Origin: Perca fluviatilis
Lineage: Eukaryota > Chordata > Actinopteri > Perciformes > Percidae
Assembly (NCBI RefSeq): GCF_010015445.1
Contig: NC_053126.1
Location: 22,693,169-22,757,168, forward strand
Reading direction: 5' to 3'
Length of the DNA: 64,000 nucleotides
Position 1 is the stretch's first letter; each line of letters starts with the position of its first letter. Shown here one piece after another: positions 14,301 to 28,800 of this stretch. The position numbers and the translations under genes were made by a program. Under the pieces are notes generated by a model. That model did not search any database. It was given only the letters and a program-made list of their open reading frames with translations, and was not told the DNA's origin.

Positions 14301-17300
14301 CGTTGAAGAGCAGAGCTTAAAGGACAGAGACACAGTCACAGCAGGTACACACATCGGCTAACGCCTTCATACCTTCAGCTTATGTCCCTCGTCTTCTCCA
14401 GAGATCAAAGATTGTGCTTACTCTCCTTAAAAAGCACACATCTCACCATTTTCAGTACAACTCAGCGACCCTTACATCCTTACGCCTGGGTAATCAATCA
14501 CTCAGTCTCTGTTGTGGTGGCATGGGGAGCCTTTATTCTTGTCTCTTATTGCAGGCTAACAGCCTTCATTGTCCAGCTTATCACCAGCTAGAGCATGGGA
14601 GATGGCAGAGAGGTCAGAAGGAAACAAAAGCTGCATTGAGGGATAGAGGAGGTCAGCGCAGCCCCACTCTTATCTATGTTGTATTGCAAGTGCCCATTAG
14701 GGCCCCGTGAAACATCGAGGATCCGGGCAGCTCTTCCCGCTGGGCCTGTAGCTGCCAGAAAGTGGCCACTCACTGCTGTGTTTTTCCTTCTATCATGGGC
14801 TCACTTCCTGCTCACTCGGGACTGTACAGCCCTGTTGACTTTGGCATTTTGTTTTGGTTCTCTCTGCGTTAGACCAAGATACTGGCTTTCTAATCAGTAT
14901 TATTCTTGGTACGACTGATGTGTTGGCAATTCCTCCTGATCGCAGCTTTGTAAAAATAAGATAAAACCTTAAAATGTTATTTCTGTAGCATGTTTTTCTT
15001 TATTAAACGATCAGTTAGTTAGAGTTAACTCTGCATTTAAACTTGGTGTAGAGTGATGTACCTGCTGATAACACCCAGTATAAGCACAGTTGATACAGGA
15101 CTCACTGGCAGATGACTGTTAGTGTTTCATGTTTCTGTTGAAGTTGTTTTTTGTCCGTTGGTTTGTTGGTTTGTTTGTCTGTCTGTCAGCAGTATTACAG
15201 AAAACTACTGGCCCGATTTTCATGAAACCTGGTGGAAGGATGTAGCATGGCCCAAGAAGGAACCCATTAAAGTTGGGGGGAGATTCGAATCATGCTGCAG
15301 TTACACAAATTATTTTTCACTTTCATTAAAGTGCTCAAATTATGCTCATCTTCAGGTTCATAATTGTATTTAGAGGTTATATCAGAATAAGTTTACATGG
15401 TTTAATTTTCCAAAAACACCATATTTTTGTCATACTGCACATTGCTGCAGCTCCTCTTTTCACCCTGTGTGTTGAGCTCTCTGTTTTAGCTACAGGGTGA
15501 GGCATCTCACTTCTATTCCATCTTTGTTGGGAGTCGCACATGCCCAGTACCTAATTAAGGACTACTAGCCAGTCAGAAGCAGAGTATGAGGGCATGCCAC
15601 GCTAGCAGTTAGGCGAGCATTATAACGTGTGTTACAAAGTGACGCATGTTCGTCACGGAAATAAAGGCTGGACTACAATAGAGCTGTTTGGAGCAGTTTG
15701 TGAGCAGTGTTTTCTGTTGGAGATGGTAAGTCCCTTTGGGGTGGACTTTGGGCTTTTCACTTTTTCACTGTAACCCTATAATATGCACAAAAAAGATATA
15801 TAACACAATAAAGGTAAGGGAAAAAGCCAAAAAGCATACTATGAGCACTTTAACATTGCGAGATAGGGCCTTTCTGCTGCATTCATGTGGTGTTGGAATA
15901 ATAAAAATAGGTTCCCGACTGGGAAAATTCACACTGCATTAACATTTTGAGAAAGTGCGTGCCTTGGAGGAGGTCTGCAATCTCCGGGTCCCCTTCTAGC
16001 GTGGAATGTTTTGAATTAAAGGAAGAAATGTAGAAGATGAAGGCATTTTGTAGTGTAGAAACACCTAATGTATCCCAATGGTTTTTAAATAGGCGGTATG
16101 GCTAAACTAAAACACAAAAATGTATTTTATTAGTCTGGATTTAGATGTTGAGTTTTAAAGGAACAGATCAACAATTTGGGAAGCTGTTAATTTTTGTTTT
16201 TTCTTGCTGAGTGTAAGATGAAAAGATTGATACCACTGAAAACTGGCTCTGTCTAATGTTAACAAAATCCACCTGCCAGCACCTCTAAAGCTCAATGATT
16301 AACTTGCTATCTTGTGTATTTAATCCATACCAAAACAGAAGTCTAAAAACAACAATTAACTGTTTTACTGGGAGTTACATGTGCAGGACTTTTTATTGGC
16401 TCTGAGCAGTTGCTAGCCATTCAGTGGACACACCAGGAGGTGACTGTGCCTGGTCAGGAAATAGTCTCTCAGATAACACCCATAGAACGGCAAAATGTCA
16501 AAGATATGACGTGTTATAAGTGAGCTCTAGAGGTGCTGGTAGGTGATATTTGTTACCATACGGATATACCGTGATATTTGTCTCTATGCTATGCTAAGCT
16601 AACTGACTTCATATTTACTGTACAAATATGTAAGCAGTATCAATCATATTGTCTAACTCTCATAATAAAGCCAATATTTCCCAAAATGTCGAGTTATTCC
16701 TTTAAATTTGGTCTGTGTTTTGGTGAATGAGTTTTAGGGTTGTAATGGTCTTAATTCTGTATGAAAGGGTTTACCACCATCAGAAGAATGAAATTCAAGA
16801 GCAAATATTTAGGGCTTATTTTCATAGCCGATGAATCTGTTGATTTTTTTCCCCGATTAATTGATTAGTTGTTTGGTCTCTAAAATGTCAGAAAATTGTG
16901 AAAAATGTGGATCAGTGTTTCCCAAAAGCCCAAGATGACATCCTCAAATGTCTTGTTTTGTCCACAACTCAAAGATATTCAGTTTACTGTCACAGAGGAG
17001 AGAAGAAACTAGAAAATATTCACATTTAACAAGCTGGAATCAAAGGAATTTTACTTTTGTCTTAAAAAATTACTCAAACCGACTAATCGACTATCTAAAT
17101 AGTTGGCGATTCATTTAAAAGTTGACAACTAATCGATTAATCGGTTAATCTTTGCAGCTCTACAAATATTGACAACTTGTAGTTTATGTCATAACAATGT
17201 GCCTGAAATATCAATATTGGTCAATATCAGTCAAACCCTGGTTCTCTCACTGACCGGGGGAAACTGCCCGTTACCTCTACAGTGTGAGAGTTTTAGACAC

Positions 17301-20300
17301 TGAGCCCAGTCTCTCACACTGGCGCTGAACAATGTGGAAAACACCCACTTCCACAGCTGATAAGAGCTGCCGGGTGTGAAGCCGGGGCTCGGTGGACATT
17401 CCTCTGTGCTTAATGGCTCCAAATGAGCTGAATAGTGTTTGTGTTACGTCAGGCCGACAGAGCGGCTGTTAGTATCAGATAGAGGTGGTCACATCTCACT
17501 TTCCTCGCACATTTCCTTTCTTTCCTTCTGGTTATGTTTTATTTGATTTGGTGCCAGTGCAGTGAAGCGTAATGTTGGAGTCTGTTTGATTGAGCGATTG
17601 AGTGATTTCAGGGGGGATTTTGGTCATTGTTAATTGTTTTGGTTAGGCATTTAGCTAAATAGGTTTCACTTTAAATCACCATTGTGTCTAATTGTTGCTC
17701 TTTTCTGTTCTTCTGCCTCTGTTTGCCTCTGGAAATTGATGTTAGATATTAAGGTTAATATGAATCTGTGTGTCTGTATCTTCCAAACTCCATGTCTGAT
17801 CTTTTTAGTAACATAAAATACAAGATACTAATCATGATTAATTAGAAATGTGTTTTGTTATCCATTATTTCCAACATTTAAGTTATTTCTCGATCGATTA
17901 TCACAATCTTTATCATAAGTAAAATTAACTCTAGCCGCAAAACTTAAAGTAAAGGGAAAAACAAACATAATCTGACCAGTAGTTATAATGGAAATCCACA
18001 GAAATCTTTTTAAATATATATTTTGACTACATAACCCTATAAATGGTCTTTCTAATCCTGCTCTTTCCAGACATCAGTTGTGCATTGTATTATCATGAAC
18101 CTGTGACAGTTTGTTTTTCCATATTCGAAATCATATCATGTACAGTTTAGGTTTAACACGCTGTCTTCTTGTCGATCCAGGCATCAATGCTCAGGCTCGT
18201 AAGCTTCAGAAGAGCCGCTCCCGAGTGACCTCACTGTTTGTGGACGGCAGCGGGGAGGATGTGGATGGACTCAGCATCTGGAGGAGTCTGAGTGAGATGG
18301 ATCTGTCTGCGATGGGGAAGGAGGCCAGCCGGGCCCAACAGAGCGCGCTCAGAGAGGATCCAGAGGCCGAGGCTGACAAGGAGGTCCTGCGACTGGGCAT
18401 GGAGAAGGAGGAGACGGAGAGCAGCGACGACAACACCACCCAGTACTCCATTCACCCACCCTTTGACTTCCCGTACTTCCTGCTTCTGCAGGGCTACAGC
18501 CACAGACAGGTGAGTGAGGGAGGGAGTGGTGCAGATTATCTATTAGCTGATGTCATAATGAAACATTTTAAACCTTCAAGTCAAGTCAATTTGATTACTG
18601 TAGTATAGGGCTGGGCAATATATCAATATTAAATCGATATCGTGATATGTGACTAGATATCGTTTTAGATTTTGGATATCGTTGGTATATACGTATGGTA
18701 AGTGTTGTCTTTTCCTGGTTTTAAAGGTTACATTACAGTAAAGTGATGCAATTCTAAACTTACCAGACTGTTCTAGCTGTTCTATTATTTGCCTTTAACC
18801 ACTTAGTCATTATATCCACATTATTGATGATTATTTATCAAAACTCTTTGTGTCAATATTTTGTGAAAGCACCAATTGTCAACCCTACAACATCGTTGCA
18901 ATATCGACATCAAGGTATTTGGTCAATAATATCAGATTTTTCTCCATATCGCCCAGCCCTACTGTAATAACAAAGTTTGATTGCACAAAACACAGCCCGT
19001 TTAATAAACGGTTTCTCTGATCTATCTACTGTACGTATAGATTGGTGGTGGTCAGTCAGTGGTGTAGAAGGTCATTGAAGGCCTCACAAGATCCTTGAGA
19101 GTCTCCTGGCAGTGTGTTGGCAGACTGAGGCCAACACAAGCTTATGAGAGACAACATGGTGTTAACATGTACAGGCTTGGATTGAACGTCTTACGCTAAG
19201 AACCTCAAGGAGAAAATCCCAGAGTCAGAGAGTCAGGTGGCTATGAGAGGCCCGAGAGGAAGGAAACTGTGGATTTGGCTCTTGGACTACGGAGGTGTGT
19301 TGTAGGCTCAGAGGGGGAAACAGAAGTGACCTCCACACAGGACGAGCTGTCTGTCACCACGTCCCAGTGAAAGGACAAAGTGTTCACCATTCAGTTAAAA
19401 GGAAACCTGCTGACGACGTTTAAAAACCAGAAGACGACCCTGATTAAAGACACACTGTGGAGGAGGATAATATATAAACAAACTCAGAGCAAGGCTGTAA
19501 ACTGTATGCGCTGTAATCCCCCTACCAGTATACGTGATCTAGGTTTCAAACTATCAATTTAAAAAATAAAATAAAATCAGCTCCAGTGTTGATGTGTGAT
19601 GGAGTTTGAATCACGGCTTGTTTTCTTCACAGTAAACCTGAGAGTCAGGCTGTGGTCATTTAGCCCGGCCCTTTCCCCAGGAACATGACGCTCTTTCTCA
19701 CGATAATGTTTCCCCCCCGCTGGGGGATATCTGCTGACTGTGCAGGAAGAGCTGCAGCAGGACTAACCTTACTCTGCAACAATAGGTCAACCCAAAGCAA
19801 AGGAACTTGTGGGGTCTGCGGTATATCAGAAGCCTAGATAACAGAAACTGAGAGCTTTTATGTAGCCATTTAGAGCTTTTAAAGTTGGTCATTAAAACTG
19901 TCTTCACAACTAACTGAACACAATTAGAGAATAAAATACTGAAAACTACACATTACAATTTTCCACAGCTCTAGCAGATACATACTGCTCCCTTGAGGGA
20001 TGGGTTAAATGCAGAGAATGAATTTCGCTACATGTATGTGTATGTGACAATAAAGTACCTTTACCTTACCTTACCTTTAAATTGTTTTATTTGACCAACA
20101 GTCCAAAACTCAAAGATCATCAGATTACTATCATACATGACAAAGAAATTCATGTCATGCTAGCTAGCTAACACCAGCAGTAACAGCACTTTAAAAGTCA
20201 TTATTTTATAAAAAAAAGAAATCATGTTTGAATAACTAATAGATAAAATAAGAGAATACAATTCTTGAAGTGTGACAGCTACTGTATAACAAGCATTAGA

Positions 20301-23300
20301 CACATTGACGGTATGTACTCTCAGTGGTCACTTTATTAGGTACACCAGTACAATCTGTTGCAATTCAATACAACAGCTCAGCCATAAGTTGTACGAAGTT
20401 TACAGCATAATATTCAGTTTTTGTTGACATTGTCAGAAATATGTAAATTTGATTATATGTTTATTATTGAGGTCGTAGTTGAAGGTGTTGTACTGGAGAG
20501 GTGTTTCTCATTTTTTGTCCTCCCTATTTACATACACAATTATAACAAAATACTCAACATTATAGGCATTAAAACATTAGATTGTGCAGATGAACCTAAT
20601 AAAATGGACACTAAGTGTATAAACTAGACTTTTGCTTAAGCAGCAATTAATATCTGTTTTCAAACTGAAACTTCTCAAACCTTTTGTATGTAGGAGATAA
20701 CACACGATGTGACAGCGCTCGCTCCACAGGCCTCGACTCAGACTGTAAGCAGCACAGAAGATACTGTATCATGACTCACTAACCGTCTTTTTGTGGTGAC
20801 CACGAGGTCACGGACATCACCGACGTCTCACTCATAAGCCCTTCTTTTCCTGTCTCCCCTTCCCGCTGCCAGTGCAAGCTGATCACGCTGCTGTTTACAC
20901 GCACACTGCTGGCTCATTTCCAAAATGTCAAACAAGAATATCAATCCCGTCCTACATGTCGACTGGCACTGGGACACAGGTTTCCAATCGAGAGTATGAG
21001 AATAAACAAAGAGCTGATGCGTCGACCCAAAACAAATCAGCAACTATGTTGATAATCGATCAGTCGCTTGTCAACTTCAAGCAACATTTGATTGTTTTAG
21101 CTCCTTCAATGTGAGAATCTGTTGCTTTTTTCTTGTCTTATATTAGACTAAAATACACGTTGCAGGCTTTTGGAATGTTGGTTGGACAAAACAAGCTATT
21201 TGATGATGTTACTTTGACATTTAGTTATATATATTCTCTAATATTGTGCTTGAAAAATGACTTAAGAATGAATGATTTGGTCTATAAAATATTATTTATT
21301 TTATTATTTAATAATATAAATGTAATTAAATAATAAAATAAATAATATTTTATAGACCAAATCATTCATTCTTAAGTCATTTTTCAAGCACAAGTGCCAA
21401 AGATGACCTGCAGTAGTTCCAGCTTTTCCGCTGTAAGGATTTGCTGTGTTACTTTGTCTCATGTGATCATAAACTGAATATCTTTGGGTTTTGGACTGTT
21501 GATCGGACAGAAAAATAGGATATGTGACGTGCACCAATTTCTCACGTTATAAAACCAGACAATGAATGGATTATAAATGGCAGATTAATTGATAGTAAAA
21601 AGCGTTGTTTTTTTTGTTTTTTTTGCAGGATTTTGTCATCTACCTGATGAGTGGGACCACCACCATATTTGGCTGCTGCAGGGAGCACTGTAACGGAGAA
21701 GACGAGGAGAGGTTAAAGGTGGACATCCTTCTCTTTGCTCCGGATGTGTTGCCTCAACACTGCTGTGTCAGACGCCTGGACTCCTCCACAGGGGAACACA
21801 GAAAGACCTTGACAATGCTGAAGCCCCTTCACGGTGCTCCTGTGACCAGAAATGGTTTCCTCCTTAAAGAGGAGGTGGAACTGAACCCAGGGGACTTGGT
21901 GGGCTTGGGAAAACACTACCTGTTCATGTTTAAGGATCCTACCAGTGCATCAGGATCCCTCCAGACCCCTCCGTGGATGACCACACTCTGCCCGAACTCG
22001 GATACAAAGACATCATCCTCTTGTTTATCATGTGGCTCCTCTGTTACCATTAAAAAGCTCAAGAGGAAGCCTTTACCACCTCTTTGGAGGGACCTGGAGG
22101 GCACAGAGGCCTTGGTAATATATGAGCTGGAGCAGGAGGAGAGGGTCCTGCAGGAGGTTTTGGATATGTTGGACCCCAGTGGAAGTGAACCAAAGCTGAC
22201 GCCTGCTTTCCTGCTGAGCCTCTGCATTCAGCACTCAGCCGCCACGTTCGAGCTGACACACTTCAGACAGCTGCTGCTCCGGATAGCCAGCCAGATCCAG
22301 CTCGTTATGTGGGTAAGGATGAAACTCCCACTTCAGATAATTGACCTTTGGTGCCAGAGAATCTCGAATGTGTAAAAAAAATAAAAAGTGTCTATTCAGT
22401 ACTTTATTCCCCTGAGTGTGAAGAAGAATGTAAAGTAATCAAATGTGCCATCAGGGTCGTATTTAATGTACACAAGATGGTTGAGGTTTGCTGGTAAGAC
22501 GTGCATGAAATGGATATGTTCTTCATGTGTTCCCCCTCTTAGGAGAAGACAAAGGAACTTGCAGCCATCCAAACAGAAATGTGAGTATACAGAGTGTTTT
22601 CAGAATGCCCCAGAAATGCATGACAATGAGCTGCCACAGAGAGAGGAGCAGCAGCTGCTGCCTGTGATGATATACGACACCTCAAGTTTTACTGTCCGAA
22701 TAAAAGAGGAGTTCAAGTCTGATTTTACAACTATTTGCTCCTCCAGAAAACAATGAGGTTTTTTTAAATGCAGGTTGTGCAAAGAGAGAATTTCCCACCG
22801 TCTCTTCTCTAAGTAAGTAGAAGCAGAGAGAGATTTTTCTCATGAGCACAGAGTCTACTTCCTTACCTAGCCACCGGATTACACTTTGTCTGTCTCAGCG
22901 TGTGAGCAGAGTTATCAAAGTATAAAAAACTTAATAGACCTTTAATAGAAGTGAATGGGAGACAGAGTGACTATTCAAGGGACAGAACTGTAATGTGATT
23001 GTACCTTTAGAAGGAAGTCTAAGATGTCTCACAATCGCAAATAATACTATTTTAACTATCAAATAACCTATAAATTATTATTATCGATCCATTATTTTGT
23101 CATTAAAATTTATGTGACTGTTATTGCCAATGTTCATCACATCCACAACCGGCACCGTCAGACACCGCCTACCAAGAGCCTTGGTCTGTCCGAGGTTTCT
23201 CCCTAAAAGGGAGTTTTTCCTCGCCACTGTCGCATTAAATGCTTGCTCTTGGGGGAATTACTGGAATTGTTGGGTCTTTGTGGTCTAGACCTACTCTATC

Positions 23301-24840
23301 TGTAAAGTGTCTTGAGATAACTCGTTATGATTTGATACTATAAATAAAATTGAATTGAATTGAATAAATAAATGCCTATCCAAAACCTTGCACAACACGG
23401 TATTCAATTTACAATTATATAGAAGAAAAAGAAGCAGCAAATCCTCCCATTTAGAAGCTGGAAAGGTTTACATTGTTGCTTGATAAATGTGACTGAAACA
23501 ATTGCCTGATCATCAAAAGTGTTGTTGATTAACTTCCAGTTGATTAAGTAATTGATTAATCACCTAATCAATCCAGCTAACAGAAGAGTAGTCCTTTTTT
23601 ACCGCAGACTTTTTGACTTGTTATTGTAGGAAAGGCATTAACATTAACAATGGCTTGATACAGTAAGGAGGAATGGAAAGTTGCTGTAACTCTGATTAAC
23701 TGCATATAAACTTTTTGCTGATTTGCAGAAATTTTAGAGGAAGTTCAAACCAGATTAACTCGAGGATAAACTGAGTCCACTTTTGTAGGTGTTTTTCCAA
23801 TTCTGAAGTCAGACTTACTGAATCGGATCAAATCGGTGTAACAAGTGTAAAAAAGTTTTTCTATATGTTTACGTTACACAGTCAAGCTCAGACTTTTTTA
23901 TACCTGGTGCTTTATACCCCGTTTACACGTACATGGTTATTTTGAAAAACGGAGACATTTCCCTTTGTTTGTGCCCTTCGTTTACACGCAAACGGAGAAT
24001 TCGCCTCTGAAAACTATTCTTTCTAAAACCTCCGGCCAGAGTATAGATTTTGGAAAACTGCGTTTGCACGTTTGCATGTACACTGAGACAAACGGAGGTT
24101 TAGGCAGCCGAGAGAGAGAAAGAGGAAGTGATTCGTTGCTGTTGTTGCCATTTTCGGGATTCTGATTGGCTAACGTGGGCTTGAGCTTCTCGTTACACTG
24201 CCACCTACAGGTGTGGCATGCTCTTGACGGCATTGACGGCATATACGGGTACATGTAAACGAACACTTTTCTGAAAACTGCGGGCTGTGCACAATGTCAT
24301 TTTTGAAAACGGAGAGGTTGAAATGTCCGTTTATGAAAATAGCCACGTGTAAACGTAGCATTAGACTAATCTCTGTGTTTTTATCTCAGGAGCTCCAGTG
24401 ACGGGCAGCCCGAGCATGTTCAGTTGCTCAGCATGGAGGAGCTGATCCCAGGTCTGCAGCCTCTGGTGCTGTGGATGGCCAACTCCATCGAACTGCTGCA
24501 CTTCATCCAGCATGAAGTCCCTCAGCTGCTGCCCTGGAGGCAGGGCCAGGAGGACGAAGGTGCACACTGCGTGGCCTTTGATCTAAACAATTATTTGTTT
24601 GTTATTGCTTGTTCATGATTATTTTTATTTATTTAGCTGTTACAGTGTGTTGTATGTGTTTTAAAAATGTATGCGTGTGTTGTCAGGTCTGTTGGACTCT
24701 GAGATGTCCGCCACTCGCACAGCCTGTGAGGAAGCCATGACAGTCCTGGAGGAAGTCATCATGTTCACCTTCCAGCAGTCTGTCTACTATCTAACAAAGG
24801 TTGGCTGCCACCCATTGATATACTACGCCTTTAACACACA

Positions 24841-24879
<39 letters not shown>

Positions 24880-25854
24880 CATAGTGACATCAGCATGTTT
24901 CACATCCTTTTGACCTGTAAAATCTTGATGGCCGGTCACATGTGAAGCAGGAAATTGGACTGTGTAAACACCATATTCTGTTTTCATTGAGTATATTCCA
25001 GAAAGAAAACACAATAACAGAATGGAAACACCAACGTTGTCTGGCACTCTCAGTCAGGAAAAGCCTGTGAGACAGTGAGCAGAGTGTCTTTTCCACTGAC
25101 TGGACTATAAACAAAAGACAATCTTGTCTCCCAAGGTTACACTGGTTACACTGGTTTGTTGAAGAACAAAATCAGAGGCCTGTACTATGAATCAAGATCA
25201 ACATGCCCTGGATTTCTTTCAGTTACCCGGCTTCACTAACCCTAACAACCGCGGTCCCACATAAGCTGTGTCAGGACGGTGGTTAACAACTAGTTCAATC
25301 AACCCAGGGTTTCCCAATCCAGCGACGCGCGCGTTCACATAAAAGAGGCGGTGTTTGCACAGCACGACCAATCGCAAACATCTACCAGATATTTTATATA
25401 AGAAGAGCAAATTATAATTCTACATATATATGAAGAACACAGACACGGTTTTGCAGGCAAAACGCAATACAGTCGCTGCTTCCTAAAACAGGAGGAAAGC
25501 TGGCAACAAAATAGCCGATGCTGTAGATGCTTAAATCACAACGCTTATCAATATCTTCCCCATCAGTCAGGCACTAGATCTGACCATAATTATACTTGTG
25601 CTATCCATAAACTGCCGTTGCTTTAGCCTATTATTTCAGTTTCAACCCTGGCAGTGGGAAGCCATCGTGAGAGCAAATAAAATATATAAAAACATAATTC
25701 AAACTGATGTGCGCATTGGCAACACACGGCTCAAGAAGCCAATAGCCTATATGTAATTTCCTCCCATTACAATCTATATATTTAAAAAAAATACCCATCA
25801 AGGAATGTTAACGGGGTTGTTGGTCTCTAAATGTTTTAACTTTTATGAGCGAAC

Positions 25855-25896
<42 letters not shown>

Positions 25897-28800
25897 GCAC
25901 CAAGCTCAGAATTGAATGTAAACATAAATAAATAGGTAATTGTAGCAGACAAAATTAAAAAGAATTTTGTCACAGTCTGGCATGAGCATTTAAGTTGCGT
26001 ATATTAGCCCACATGTTGTCCTTGGGTCAAATTTGACCCGTTTTCAAAGTTTTTTAATATTAGAAAATATGGGATGTCGAAATAAGCACCAAAAATGTAA
26101 AAAAAATAAAAACAGGACAAAAAGTTTGGGAAAAACAACAAAAACGATGAAAAAAAACTTCTAAAACACAGAAAAAAAAAACATCAAAAAAAGCACCCAA
26201 AACATTGAAAAAGTGGTTGACAGGAAGCCAACACAAGGGTTAGTCTGCATTTTTTCCACTCCAGTCTGAACTCGCACAGCTAATACTCAGTCTCAGTGAT
26301 GAAGAGGATTTTCTGTTTTGGGTTTTCTGTTGTTTTTTTTGTCTCGTGTTTGCCTTTCCCGCCCATGCCCATCTACACACCTGCAAAGAATTAGCCTCGT
26401 TAGTCGTTCTCTGTTCCCAGAGTTTTCCCCAGCCCACCAGCTCCTGGTTGTCTGCCTAATCACATCATTGCCCTCACCTGAGCTTCTCTGCCCAGCTCTC
26501 CAGCTGCACTAAATCCCCTCGCCAGATTAGTTTGTATTTTTTCAGTTCAGCCTTTGTTGGATTTAAAAGTGGTGATGGAGGGGGGGGAGACCTGACAGAG
26601 AATCAAAAGAAAAAGAATCAATTCTATATTTTACTGGTAATCAATGAAGGGAGGCCAGCACCAGGACGATGTGGTCTATCTTCTTGGTACCAGCGAGGAG
26701 TCTCGCTGCTGCATTTTGAACCAGCTGTAGGCCAGCTAGGGAATAAAAGCATTTAAGACAGTCGTCAGGTTTCCAAAAAACAAAAATATCTTATTTACAC
26801 TATTTCCCTTGAAATTGAAAAAGCCAAAAGACAGAGATTATATCCAGGGTGGGAACTATGGGGGAGCTAGGGGGCGCTCAGCTCCCCTTAATAAGACATG
26901 GGCTCCCCTGAAAACTTGGGGGGAATCTCTAAAAATATTAACAGTGTGTCATTTTGACATGCAATTTTAGTTTAGTTTAATGTGATCATCGTGGATTATT
27001 ATGTGTAAAATTGCATTCATTCATTCACTCATGAGCATCAAGGTGTGGCGGCACAAATTCAACTCAGGTTTAGTACATGTTAACTCAAAGATTCATAGAA
27101 ACAGTATAAACGTTGGAGGCCATTAATTGCCGCGCAAAGTCCTTGAAATCTGTTCTGCAGTTAGTAGTTAGTTATCATATAGCCACGGCAAAAAGAAACC
27201 AAGGCAATTTAATTAATTTTGTGTAGCGAAATAGCACGAAGTAGCGAAGTAGACGTTAATAGCACGACCGATTCACCTACTGCAAGCCCTGTTAGCACAC
27301 CTCCCGCCGGTGTGACAACGCAAGAAGAAGCCATAGACTGTTAATGTCCTCGATCTCTGACTGAAGAACAGCTCGTCAGAGGCCGGTCACGATCCCCTCT
27401 TGCTCCTCTCTCCCGTTAAATTGGAAGAGCCAGCAGTGGACAGACTGGAAGAGCCGATATAGGCCTTGTTAACCCTTGTGTCGTCTTTAACCCTTGAGAG
27501 AGGTTATCTATTGATTGATGCTAGATATAGCTGACAGTAGCCTATAACGCCATTGCATCTTGAGCAAAGTCACACTTGGCCATTGGCTGCATCCTTTGGT
27601 GTTCATGTTGTTCATTTTCAGGCTGGAGGCAATTCCAGTTGCAAATACACTTTTTTTTGCAGAGTAGCCTAAAGTTGAAGCTCAAAAGGAACATGTTAGA
27701 GACCGTTTCCCCTGCAGGGAGATCACGAACTGAAAGCTAAGTGTTGCGCCTCCAAAAATCCTCAGACAATAGGCCTACAGTCTGGACACACCGTGGACAC
27801 ACAGCACTTTGTTTAAATGCTAACACGCTGCTGGCAAAACGGTTAAGGATGGAAGCTTGGGGTGCGTCTCTTAGGCCTAATTGAATGGAGCAATTATGGT
27901 ATTCTTTGGTAGCCTGAGTAACTTTAACCGTTGTTCATGTGAAATCTCAAAGACAGCCTGATGCTTTGTTTATAGACTATTTGTGGGTGGCTGTTTGACT
28001 TATCAATTCCTGGCAATAAAGTATAATAGGGTAAATCCTGTATAGTGCATATACTTGTAGCTGTTATGTATCTTTGTAAGTCATTGCCGCAAGCGCACGA
28101 AAAGTGGGCTCCCCCAAAGGCCACGGTATAATTCGAACACTGATTATATCCTATATTTCTGGCATTTGTACAAATATTTGAAGACAGAAATGTATGATAA
28201 GGATGATAAGGACCTTTTTCTTATCCTCATTCAGTTGGAGCAAATTGTTTGCCATCTAGCATTTGACAGATAGGGCCTAAGATGGAGCCTTTGAGTACAC
28301 CACAGGAGACTAATGCCTTAAAAACTTAAATTCGGACACACGCTTGACACAGTGCATCTTAGTGCGTGTGTCTGGATTTGCTTTGCCAGCAGTCAACTCT
28401 CCTGTTTTACAGCCCCACAGGACACTCCCAGACTAGATTTATGTGACTTTCCCATGTTAAAGATGCTTATTAGAGGCTGTCTGGTTTATACAGAATCCAG
28501 TTGACATCACAGCAACAGTGGCTGTAGATAGATAGACATTTATTAATCCTTTCGGAAATTCATCTTGCACCATACAGCTCATGAGATAGACAGACAACAG
28601 ACAACATACCACAGACAACAACAGGACCACTAAACCCTCCCTCCCCCCCGCACAACAACAATACACAACACTAAATATCTCTACATTATAAAATAGTGAA
28701 GTGCAGTGTCATTAGCACCAGTGGGCTATCAATAGTAAGGTGCAACATCATCAGTGACGTTTTAATATTATACCAAAGTGCAGTATTATCACACAGAAAG

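Noticed and set aside
14382..14918. Several overlapping short plus-strand frames after radil exon 3
   Set aside because: No splice-compatible junction with radil, no domain and no conserved composition; treated as intronic chance frames.
21304..21537. Twin open frames with identical LCLKNDLRMNDLVYKI on both strands
   Set aside because: A direct consequence of the perfect palindrome; not a gene.
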